Positions 7,980 through 15,008 of a stretch of 64,000 nt of DNA are shown here, piece by piece. The first letter of the stretch is position 1. Each line of letters opens with the position of its first letter. Source of the DNA: Aliarcobacter lanthieri (lineage in GTDB: Bacteria; Campylobacterota; Campylobacteria; Campylobacterales; Arcobacteraceae); contig NZ_CP053839.1 in NCBI RefSeq assembly GCF_013201625.1, positions 310,001-374,000 of the forward strand. Direction: 5' to 3'. A program made the translations under genes and the position numbers. Below the pieces are notes generated by a model. That model was given only the letters and a program-made list of their open reading frames with translations, had not been told where the DNA came from and ran no database searches.

Positions 7980-9146
7980 ATGTTTAAAGAAGAAGATTTT
8001 TTAGAATTAAATTCAAGATTTCATACAACTTGTAAGCCTTTTTCAAGAGTATTTACACTTTTTAGTGTTCCAGCAATACTTTTTGCATTGGTAATATTAT
8101 GTTATTTAGGTGTTTTACCATTAAAAGTTGAAATTCATAGTGTTATTTTAATAGGTTTGATATTTTTAATTTACCTATTTTTTATAAGACACAATGCTTA
8201 TTATGTATCTTGTAAATTTAAAACATTATATAGTGAACTTCAAATATCACTACAAGATTATATAAATAACAATTTACTTACTATTGGTGAAACTTCAAAA
8301 GCAAATGGTAGTGTTGATGATTTCTTACAAGATTATACAAGTAATTTAAGAAATAACAATTTTTCAAGTATTGCAAGTGGAATTTTCCCAACTTTAGGTA
8401 TTTTAGGAACATTTATATCTATTGCAATTTCAATGCCTGATTTTACGTCTACAAATACTTTTGCACTTGATGGAGAAATAACAAAACTTTTAAGTGGAGT
8501 TGCAACAGCATTTTATGTTTCAATATATGGGATATTTTTATCTATTTGGTGGATATTTTTTGAAAAATTTGGAATGAGTAGATTTGACCATGATAGATTT
8601 GTTATCAAAGAAAGCACTAAAAACTTCTTTTGGACAAGAATAGATATTGAGTCAATTCATATAAAAAGTAATATTGACAACTTCTCAAGTATGAGTGATA
8701 TATTTAAACAATTAACATCTAGTGATATTTTAGAAAGTATTAATAGTTCTATAAAAAAACGATATGAAGCAGTTGAAGAGATTTTACAAAAAGAGTATAT
8801 TTTATCTTTAAGAATAGATGAAAATATCACAAATTGTGAAAAACTAGCTAGAACTGTTGAGAGTTTAGGACAACAAATAGATAATCAAAATAATATTTTC
8901 TTAGAAACTTCAAAAAGTTTAAATTATAATATTGAAAAGTTAAATTCTCATATGGATAATCTAAGTAGTGAAAATCTAAAAGCAATATATTCAAATATTG
9001 TAAAAAGTATTGAAACTATGAAAAGTGATATGGAAAAAATAGAGTGGAAGTTTGAAGAAGGTTTAAAAGAATCTTTAAGACAAATAGATGAGCAAACTTC
9101 AAATATAGTAAAAGATTTGAGTATCTTTAAAGATTTATCAAAGTAG
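7980..9146 (+). CDS. MotA/TolQ/ExbB-type proton channel subunit with coiled-coil tail
   Basis: 388 residues. Four membrane segments are visible: about 24-46, 52-69, 133-151 and 170-194. The last two carry the channel signature (FPTLGILGTFISIAI and LLSGVATAFYVSIYGIFLS) shared by MotA, ExbB, TolQ and ZorA. Residues from about 240 to the end form a long polar, probably coiled-coil cytoplasmic tail. It should form a pentamer around a dimer of the next protein, making a proton- or ion-driven motor in the inner membrane. It is not the flagellar stator, because MotA lacks this tail, nor an ExbB/TolQ, which are much shorter. It is followed six bases later by its MotB-like partner. Confidence 0.85.
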   Translation: MFKEEDFLELNSRFHTTCKPFSRVFTLFSVPAILFALVILCYLGVLPLKVEIHSVILIGLIFLIYLFFIRHNAYYVSCKFKTLYSELQISLQDYINNNLLTIGETSKANGSVDDFLQDYTSNLRNNNFSSIASGIFPTLGILGTFISIAISMPDFTSTNTFALDGEITKLLSGVATAFYVSIYGIFLSIWWIFFEKFGMSRFDHDRFVIKESTKNFFWTRIDIESIHIKSNIDNFSSMSDIFKQLTSSDILESINSSIKKRYEAVEEILQKEYILSLRIDENITNCEKLARTVESLGQQIDNQNNIFLETSKSLNYNIEKLNSHMDNLSSENLKAIYSNIVKSIETMKSDMEKIEWKFEEGLKESLRQIDEQTSNIVKDLSIFKDLSK

Positions 9147-9152
9147 TACATT

Positions 9153-10151
9153 ATGTATAAAAAAGAAAAAAATCAAGAAGAAAACTTTTGGATATCTTAT
9201 GCTGATTTGATGGCTGGTTTACTTTTTGTATTTATTCTAGTAATTGCTTCAATAGTTATTAAATATATCTATACTCAACATAGTCTTGAAGATAGTGAAG
9301 ATGCTAAATCAAAACTATTTTATGAATTAGCAAAAGCTAAGAATCTTTATCAAGAGAGTCAATCAAAACTGGATGATGCAAATAAAAGAATAATTTTAAG
9401 TTCAAATGAGATAGAAAAATTGAAATCACTATTACTTGAATATGAGTTAACAATAAAAGATGAAAAAGATAAAAATGAGAATTTAAATTTAGCTCTAGGT
9501 GATAGTACAAATCAAATTAGTTTAAAAGATGAAGAACTAAAACTTTTAGCAGATAAACTTTTAGTTCAAACTCAAATCCATCAAAAAATGGTAGAAGATT
9601 TTGATATAGCAAAATTAAAAATCAAAACTTTAACAGGAATAAAATTAAATGTTATAGCGAAACTAAAAGAAAAACTTGGCAACTCTATCAATGTTGATGA
9701 AAAAAGTGGAGCTATAAAGTTTTCTTCAAATATTTTATTTGATCAAAATTCTTATGTTTTAAAAGAGGAATCAAAAAAAGAATTAAGTACAGTTTTAAAA
9801 AATTACCTATCAGTTTTATTTGAAGATAAAGATATATCAAAATATATAGAAAATATTACTATTGAAGGTCATACAAATAGTGATGGTACATATCTATCAA
9901 ATCTTTTATTATCTCAACAAAGAGCAATGAGTGTTATGCAGTTTTTATATGAATCAAATATTGTAGATAAAAAACTTTTAAGCACTTTTGTAAACTCTAG
10001 TGGAAGAAGTTCAGCTGATTTGATTTTAGATAAAAATAACGTTGAAGATAAAGATGCATCAAGAAGAATAGAGATTAAATTTACTATTAAAAATGAAGAA
10101 GCTATAAAAGAGATACAAAACTATTTGGATAAACAAAATGAGAATAAATAG
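9153..10151 (+). CDS. OmpA/MotB-like peptidoglycan-binding motor subunit with long coiled coil
   Basis: 332 residues: a short cytoplasmic N-terminus, one membrane helix (about 16-38) with Asp18 in SYADLMAGLLF, the likely ion-carrying aspartate; a periplasmic coiled coil (about 47-155); and an OmpA-like peptidoglycan-binding domain (about 185-312) with GHTNSDGTY (239-247), the LSQQRAMSV helix and RRIEI (304-308). The architecture equals MotB or ZorB, with an unusually long spacer. Together with the upstream gene it probably forms a cell-wall-anchored ion-driven rotary or force-transmitting complex. Its 3' end overlaps a 46-codon frame. Confidence 0.85.
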   Translation: MYKKEKNQEENFWISYADLMAGLLFVFILVIASIVIKYIYTQHSLEDSEDAKSKLFYELAKAKNLYQESQSKLDDANKRIILSSNEIEKLKSLLLEYELTIKDEKDKNENLNLALGDSTNQISLKDEELKLLADKLLVQTQIHQKMVEDFDIAKLKIKTLTGIKLNVIAKLKEKLGNSINVDEKSGAIKFSSNILFDQNSYVLKEESKKELSTVLKNYLSVLFEDKDISKYIENITIEGHTNSDGTYLSNLLLSQQRAMSVMQFLYESNIVDKKLLSTFVNSSGRSSADLILDKNNVEDKDASRRIEIKFTIKNEEAIKEIQNYLDKQNENK

Positions 10152-10278
10152 TAGAAAACCTTTATATGAGCCTAAGAATCTTCAAGATTTATCAAAACAG
10201 ATAAAAGAAAAAGTAGTGGAAAAACAACTAAATATCTTTCAAAAGATATTTAGGTTTTTATTTAAAAAGAAGAGTTAA
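10138..10278 (+). CDS. Small basic protein of 46 residues after the MotAB-like pair
   Basis: An ATG at 10138, inside the last codons of the OmpA-like gene (14-base overlap), opens a 46-codon frame ending at TAA 10276-10278. The peptide begins MRINSRKPLYEPKNL and ends in a basic, aromatic tail (FRFLFKKKS) that could lie on the membrane face as an amphipathic helix. It fills exactly the space before the convergent dehydrogenase gene, whose stop is one base away. I know no family for it. The tight overlap suggests translational coupling to the motor genes; chance cannot be excluded for so short a frame. Confidence 0.5.
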   Translation: MRINSRKPLYEPKNLQDLSKQIKEKVVEKQLNIFQKIFRFLFKKKS

Positions 10279-10279
10279 A

Positions 10280-11206
10280 TTATTTTAAAAACTCTTCTAT
10301 ATTTTTTGCTACCATTTGAACAAGCCTAGTTCTAGCTTCTATACTTGCCCAACCAATATGTGGAGTTAAGACTAATCTCTCTTTATTTTTTACTTTTAGA
10401 AGAGGATTTGATTCTAGTATTGGTTCTTTACTTACAACATCAATTCCACAAAAAATTTCTTTTTCATCTATAATTTTTGCTAAATCTGTTTCATTTATAA
10501 TTCCACCACGTCCTAGATTTAGTAAAATTGCACCATTTTTTAAATTTTTCATATTTTCATAATTTAAAAGGTTTGCTGTTTGTTCATTTAATGGAGCATG
10601 AATAGAGATAATATCACTTGTTTTAAGAAGTTCATCTAAACTTACACTTTTATATTCATTGTTGCTATTTTTACCACTTGTTGAATAATATACAACTTCA
10701 CAATCAAAAGCTTTAGCTTTATTAGCAAAATTTCTTCCTATTTCACCAAGTCCAATAATACCTACTCTTTTTTTATCTAATTCATAAAAAGGCTTATCTA
10801 TATGTGTGAAAAGATTACTTTTTTGCCAGTTTCCTTCATCTACATAATTTTTATAATAATTAAGTTTTTGTACAAAATAAAAAATCATAGAAAAACCTAC
10901 TTGAACAACACTTGAAGTTGAATACCCCGCAACATTTTTTACAACTATATTTTTTTGTTTAGAATATTCTAAATCTACATTATTCATACCAGTTGCAGTT
11001 ATACAAATAAGTTTTACTTTTGAGTTATCAATTTCATTTTTACCAATAATTACTTTATTTGTAAGAACAATATCTGCGTCTTTTATTCTTTCTTTTGTTT
11101 CAGATTCTTTTGTAGTATCATAAGCTTTTACATTCCCAAATTTATTAAAAATTGATACATCTATATCAAATCCTAAACTTGCTCTATCTAAAATTACTAT
11201 GTTCAT
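10280..11206 (-). CDS. D-2-hydroxyacid dehydrogenase (NAD-dependent)
   Basis: 308 residues, the usual size of the family that includes hydroxypyruvate, glycerate and lactate dehydrogenases. The Rossmann motif GIIGLGEIGRNFA lies around residue 150; catalytic residues are Arg in LNLGRGG, Glu in SKEP and His in TPHIGW near residue 280. The reaction would be reversible reduction of a 2-keto acid to a D-2-hydroxy acid in the cytoplasm. The 'TGMNNVD' and 'VAGYSTSSVVQ' segments resemble the glycerate/hydroxypyruvate reductase branch, but the substrate is not certain. It is transcribed alone, towards the MotAB-like cassette. Confidence 0.9.
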   Translation of the reverse strand: MNIVILDRASLGFDIDVSIFNKFGNVKAYDTTKESETKERIKDADIVLTNKVIIGKNEIDNSKVKLICITATGMNNVDLEYSKQKNIVVKNVAGYSTSSVVQVGFSMIFYFVQKLNYYKNYVDEGNWQKSNLFTHIDKPFYELDKKRVGIIGLGEIGRNFANKAKAFDCEVVYYSTSGKNSNNEYKSVSLDELLKTSDIISIHAPLNEQTANLLNYENMKNLKNGAILLNLGRGGIINETDLAKIIDEKEIFCGIDVVSKEPILESNPLLKVKNKERLVLTPHIGWASIEARTRLVQMVAKNIEEFLK

Positions 11207-11292
11207 ATTCTATCCTTATTTAAATTCTGATTATAACATAAAAGATAAAATAGTATAAATATGATTTTTAATTGTTAAGTATTTTTTAAAAT

Positions 11293-11311
11293 AGGGTGCA
11301 AAGTGCACCCT
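11293..11311 (-). terminator. Terminator of the lysine-rich protein gene
   Basis: Perfect 8-base inverted repeat AGGGTGCA/TGCACCCT with a three-base loop; on the minus strand it is followed by TATTTT. It sits six bases after the stop of the 11317-11538 gene and is GC-rich against the background. Confidence 0.7.
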
Positions 11312-11316
11312 TGAAA

Positions 11317-11538
11317 CTATTTGCTACTTATTTTTATAGCTTTTTTTATAGAACTTAATTTTTGATTTAAGTTTTTTGATTTCTTTTTATCACCTTTTGC
11401 TACTTTTTTTAGCTCAGATTTTAATTTTGCTCTTTTAGTTTTAAGAGTACCTATAAGTTTTTTTACTTTTTTACTATTTTTAGTACTTTTCCCTTTTGAA
11501 ATTTTGTTTAACTCTTTAACTGCTTTTGATGTTTTCAT
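11317..11538 (-). CDS. Small lysine-rich basic protein, unknown function
   Basis: 73 residues when started at the ATG at 11536-11538, which is preceded by AAAGGAC; an upstream in-frame start at 11583 has no better site. About 27 of the 73 residues are lysine, mixed with serine, alanine and leucine, with almost no aromatic residues. No domain is recognised. The composition recalls histone H1-like or other nucleic-acid-compacting proteins, or a ribosome-associated factor, but this is inference from composition only. It is a single-gene unit with its own terminator, so it is likely a real expressed gene. Confidence 0.65.
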   Translation of the reverse strand: MKTSKAVKELNKISKGKSTKNSKKVKKLIGTLKTKRAKLKSELKKVAKGDKKKSKNLNQKLSSIKKAIKISSK

Positions 11539-11701
11539 CTTTTGTCCTTTATAATATTTTTGTTTATAAAAACTTATAAACATACCTTCTTTATGATATT
11601 TTTATTCCTAAATATCGGTGAAGATGGGTCATACTACTCAATACATACTTAAGTATAGGTTATACTTTATTTTTTGTATTAGTTAATATTAAAAAGAATA
11701 A

Positions 11702-12679
11702 CTAATTTCTTTTTTGTCCTGTTTTAGGAGAAGATACAATTTTTTGTAAATCTATACTTAAATTATTGTAAAAAAGTTCTCCATAATTTGTTTCTCTATT
11801 TATAGTTTCATATGCTTGTGTAATAGTATTATTGTATTTTAGTGCTTCGTGAAGTATTTTTAGAATTTTAACAGATTCTAAAAAATTTACATGTGATGGT
11901 GCTTCTATTGGTGAACTATAATATTTGTGCATTCTTTCAACTAAGTTTTTATTTCTTATTTCTATAAATACTGATTCAATAGGAGATTTGAAAAATAGGA
12001 TTTTCTTTTTTACATTTATAGATATATAAGTTGTTTCCATTCCATATATTTTTCTTGAAAATGAGTCGAATAAAAATAGTTTTTTATTATAGTTATTATT
12101 AAAAAGTTCATACATAAGTTCTAAAATTTTCATTTTTTCATCTTTAGTAAAAAAGTTTCCAATACTAGCAAAACAAAAACTTAAAATTGATTTTATTGAA
12201 TACCATTCTGTTGTATCATAATCATATCTTAGCATTTGATCTATTCTTTCTTGTTTTAATTCTTCTATATCAATACTTGTAGAACTTTTGTACACTTTTC
12301 GTACAGCAGAGTCTCTATACATTGGTCCTGGAAATTGTGCTTGAATTACAAATCGTCTATTTTTTTCATGCTCAATTATATATTTTAATCTTCCTTTATA
12401 GTCTTCATCTATTATCCTAACTTCTTTTTGAGGAATTTGAGTAATAGATTTTATAAATTCATCACCACTACATGCATCTTCCCAAATATAATTTGGATAC
12501 CTAAATATTTGACATATTTTATCTTGAATATCTTTGTTTATATCAACTTCAGTTATTTTGTCTATCCACGAAGTTACAGTTCTTCTGTCTTTATTTATCA
12601 TTGATGCAAACTTTGATATACTTAAATTTGAACGATTAAAAATTTCTATAAATTTATCTAATGAAGATTTAAAATTCAT
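11702..12679 (-). CDS. Putative helix-turn-helix regulator divergent from the prp operon
   Basis: 325 residues. Residues about 18-42 look like an XRE/Cro-type helix-turn-helix (NLSISKFASMINKDRRTVTSWI). The remaining 280 residues match nothing I recognise; there is no sigma-54 activator module, no HExxH protease motif and no clear ligand domain. The gene is divergent from prpB with a 173-base shared upstream region holding an inverted repeat, so it is a good candidate to control propionate catabolism. It would then be unlike PrpR or GntR-type regulators of other prp clusters. DNA binding is moderately sure; the target is inferred. Confidence 0.6.
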   Translation of the reverse strand: MNFKSSLDKFIEIFNRSNLSISKFASMINKDRRTVTSWIDKITEVDINKDIQDKICQIFRYPNYIWEDACSGDEFIKSITQIPQKEVRIIDEDYKGRLKYIIEHEKNRRFVIQAQFPGPMYRDSAVRKVYKSSTSIDIEELKQERIDQMLRYDYDTTEWYSIKSILSFCFASIGNFFTKDEKMKILELMYELFNNNYNKKLFLFDSFSRKIYGMETTYISINVKKKILFFKSPIESVFIEIRNKNLVERMHKYYSSPIEAPSHVNFLESVKILKILHEALKYNNTITQAYETINRETNYGELFYNNLSIDLQKIVSSPKTGQKRN

Positions 12680-12706
12680 AAGCTTCCTTTAACAATACTT
12701 TTATAT

Positions 12707-12716
12707 ATTGTACAAT
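12707..12716. promoter_or_regulatory. Candidate operator in the regulator/prpB intergenic region
   Basis: The palindrome ATTGTACAAT lies about 30 bases upstream of the regulator gene and 100 bases upstream of the prpB promoter. Related half-sites (AACAATAC at 12691, TTGTAAAT near 12770 and ATACAATC near 12790) flank it. A regulator-binding role is inferred from position. Confidence 0.35.
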
Positions 12717-12815
12717 AATTACACAAAAAAGACAAATTAAGAGCATTTAAAAATATATGTATAAAAGTTGTAAATCTTAATTATAAATAATACAATCAAA
12801 AGAAAACAAAATAGG

Positions 12816-12821
12816 TATAAT
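12816..12821 (+). promoter_or_regulatory. -10 element of the prp operon promoter
   Basis: A consensus TATAAT in the context AGGTATAATGG, 31 bases before the chosen prpB start. Its position also argues against translation starting from an in-frame ATG at 12820, which would lie inside the promoter. Confidence 0.6.
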
Positions 12822-12852
12822 GGAATCTAATCATTTTTTTAAAGGAATAAGT

Positions 12853-13740
12853 ATGACAAGTGCAGGAAAAAGATTCAGAGAAGCTCTAAAACAAGAGGCT
12901 CCATTACAAATCGTAGGAACTATTAATGCTTACCAAGCATTACAAGCTACAAAAGTAGGACATAAAGCTATTTATTTATCAGGTGGAGGTATTGCAAATG
13001 CTTCTTATGGATTACCAGATTTAGGTATGACAATGTTAGAAGATGTTTGTATCGATATTAGAAGAATTACTTCTATTTGTGATACGCCATTAATAGTGGA
13101 TGCTGATACTGGTTGGGGACATGCATTTAATATAGCTAGAACTGTAAAAGAATTTATCAGATATGGTGCTGCTGGGTTACATATTGAAGATCAAGTTGCT
13201 GCAAAAAGATGTGGACATAGACCAAACAAAGAGTTAGTATCTACTGAAGAAATGTGTGATAGAATTAGAGCAGCAGTAGATGCAAAAAAAGAATTAGATC
13301 CAGATTTCTATATCATTGCAAGAACTGATGCACATGCAAGTGAAGGACAACAAGCTGCAATTGATAGAGCGAAAGCTTATGTTGCTGCTGGAGCAGATGC
13401 AATTTTTGCTGAAGCAATTCATACTTTAAAAGAGTATAAAGAGTTTACAGATGCAGTAAACATTCCTGTATTAGCAAATATTACAGAATTTGGAGCTACA
13501 CCAATGTTTACAACTGAAGAATTGTCTTCTGTTGGTATTGATATGGTACTTTATCCATTATCAGCATTTAGAGCTATGAATAAAGCTGCATTAAATGTAT
13601 ACCAAGAATTAAAAGATAAAGGAACTCAAGAAGCAGTTATTGACACAATGCAAACAAGAATGGAATTATACGATATGTTAAATTATCACTCTTATGAGCA
13701 AAAAATGGACGAATTATTTTCAAAAGGAAAAGCTAGATAA
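12853..13740 (+). CDS. prpB: 2-methylisocitrate lyase
   Basis: Last enzyme of the methylcitrate cycle: splits 2-methylisocitrate into pyruvate and succinate. Started at 12853 (AAAGGAATAAGT upstream) the protein has 295 residues, matching E. coli PrpB. Visible are the catalytic loop [10 protein letters not shown] with the active cysteine, the metal-site region [12 protein letters not shown] and [11 protein letters not shown]. It belongs to the isocitrate lyase/PEP mutase superfamily; the KRCGH form and the prpC/acnD/prpF neighbours identify it. A nine-base-pair hairpin overlaps its stop codon. Confidence 0.95.
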   Translation: MTSAGKRFREALKQEAPLQIVGTINAYQALQATKVGHKAIYLSGGGIANASYGLPDLGMTMLEDVCIDIRRITSICDTPLIVDADTGWGHAFNIARTVKEFIRYGAAGLHIEDQVAAKRCGHRPNKELVSTEEMCDRIRAAVDAKKELDPDFYIIARTDAHASEGQQAAIDRAKAYVAAGADAIFAEAIHTLKEYKEFTDAVNIPVLANITEFGATPMFTTEELSSVGIDMVLYPLSAFRAMNKAALNVYQELKDKGTQEAVIDTMQTRMELYDMLNYHSYEQKMDELFSKGKAR

Positions 13741-13750
13741 TTAGCTTTTC
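13727..13750 (+). terminator. Weak hairpin at the prpB/prpC junction
   Basis: GAAAAGCTA (13727-13735) pairs with TAGCTTTTC (13742-13750) around a six-base loop that includes the prpB stop, followed by ATATTTTATTT. It may cause partial termination or protect the prpB mRNA end. It is one of three hairpins inside this operon. Confidence 0.45.
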
Positions 13751-13789
13751 ATATTTTATTTAAAATTAAATCAAACTAAGGAGAGAATT

Positions 13790-14941
13790 ATGAGTACTAC
13801 AAATACAGAGTTTAAACCAAAAAAATCTGTTGCACTTTCAGGTGTAGCAGCTGGAAGTACAGCATTATGTACAGTTGGAAATACGGGGAATGATTTATAT
13901 TATAGAGGATATGATATTTTAGAATTTGCTGAAAAAGCTGAATTTGAAGAAATTGCATATTTAATAGTTCATGGAGAGCTACCTAATAAAGAAGAGTTAA
14001 AAGCTTATAAAGCAAAACTTAAATCTTTTAGAGATATTCCACAAGGTGTAAAAATTGCATTAGAGCAATTGCCAAAAAACTGTCACCCAATGGATGTTAT
14101 GAGAACAGGATGTTCAGTTCTTGGAGCATTAAATCAAGAAGATGAATCTCATCCAAAAGCTGCTGCACAAGATATTATCAATAAATTAATGGCATCTTTT
14201 GGTTCTATGCTTTTATACTGGTACCATTTTGCATATAATGGAAAAAGAATTGATGTTGTAACTGATGATGATACAATTGGTGGACATTTTTTACACTTAT
14301 TACATGGTGAAAAACCAAGAGAATCTTGGGTTAAAGCTATGCATGTGTCTTTAATTCTTTATGCAGAACATGAATTTAATGCTTCAACTTTTACTTCAAG
14401 AGTAATTGCTGGTACAAATTCAGATATGTATTCTTGTATTACTGGGTCTATTGGAGCATTAAGAGGTCCAAAACATGGTGGAGCAAATGAAGTTGCATTT
14501 AGAATTCAAGAAAGATACTCTTCAGCTGATGAAGCAGAAAAAGATATCAAAGAACGAATTGCTAAAAAAGAGATAATTATTGGATTTGGACACCCTGTTT
14601 ATGCGACAAGAGATCCAAGAAATGTTGTTATCAAAAAAGTTGCAAAAGAACTATCTGAAGAAAATAAAAATATGTTAATGTATGATGTAGCTGCAAGACT
14701 TGAAGAGGTTATGTGGGATCAAAAGAAAATGTTCCCAAATCTTGACTGGTTCTCTGCTGTTTCATATAATCAAATGGGGATTCCAACAGATATGTTTACT
14801 CCTATTTTTATTATTGCAAGAGTTACAGGATGGGGTGCACACGTTATTGAACAAAGAGAAGATGGGAAAATAATAAGACCATCAGCTAACTATACTGGTC
14901 CAGAGCCAAGAGCTTATATACCTCTAGAAGATAGAAAATAA
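13790..14941 (+). CDS. prpC: 2-methylcitrate synthase
   Basis: Condenses propionyl-CoA with oxaloacetate to 2-methylcitrate. 383 residues, typical of PrpC and shorter than the gltA product encoded at 51190-52476. Citrate synthase landmarks are GPKHGGANE (catalytic His), [14 protein letters not shown] (second catalytic His) and the [20 protein letters not shown] segment with the late Asp/Glu-rich tail. The ribosome site is strong (AAGGAGAGAATT). It is flanked by hairpins on both sides. Confidence 0.95.
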   Translation: MSTTNTEFKPKKSVALSGVAAGSTALCTVGNTGNDLYYRGYDILEFAEKAEFEEIAYLIVHGELPNKEELKAYKAKLKSFRDIPQGVKIALEQLPKNCHPMDVMRTGCSVLGALNQEDESHPKAAAQDIINKLMASFGSMLLYWYHFAYNGKRIDVVTDDDTIGGHFLHLLHGEKPRESWVKAMHVSLILYAEHEFNASTFTSRVIAGTNSDMYSCITGSIGALRGPKHGGANEVAFRIQERYSSADEAEKDIKERIAKKEIIIGFGHPVYATRDPRNVVIKKVAKELSEENKNMLMYDVAARLEEVMWDQKKMFPNLDWFSAVSYNQMGIPTDMFTPIFIIARVTGWGAHVIEQREDGKIIRPSANYTGPEPRAYIPLEDRK

Positions 14942-14947
14942 TTCTTT

Positions 14948-14978
14948 AATTTAGGCTAAATTTAGCCTAAATTTTTTT
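14948..14978 (+). terminator. Intrinsic terminator-like hairpin between prpC and acnD
   Basis: A perfect 26-base palindrome, AATTTAGGCTAAA/TTTAGCCTAAATT, followed by seven Ts to 14978. It has the form of a Rho-independent terminator but lies inside an evident operon, so partial read-through is expected. Confidence 0.7.
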
Positions 14979-15008
14979 ACAATAAATTTCAAAAAAATGG
15001 AAAATAAA

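Noticed and set aside
7980-10278. Zorya-type anti-phage system
   Set aside because: The A and B subunits resemble ZorA/ZorB in layout, but no ZorC, ZorD, ZorE or other effector gene is adjacent: the neighbours are an L,D-transpeptidase and a hydroxyacid dehydrogenase. The A-subunit tail is also short for ZorA.
12820-12852. An N-terminal extension of PrpB starting at 12820
   Set aside because: The ATG at 12820 overlaps a consensus -10 element, has no ribosome site, and the extension is absent from the family; 12853 has a good site.
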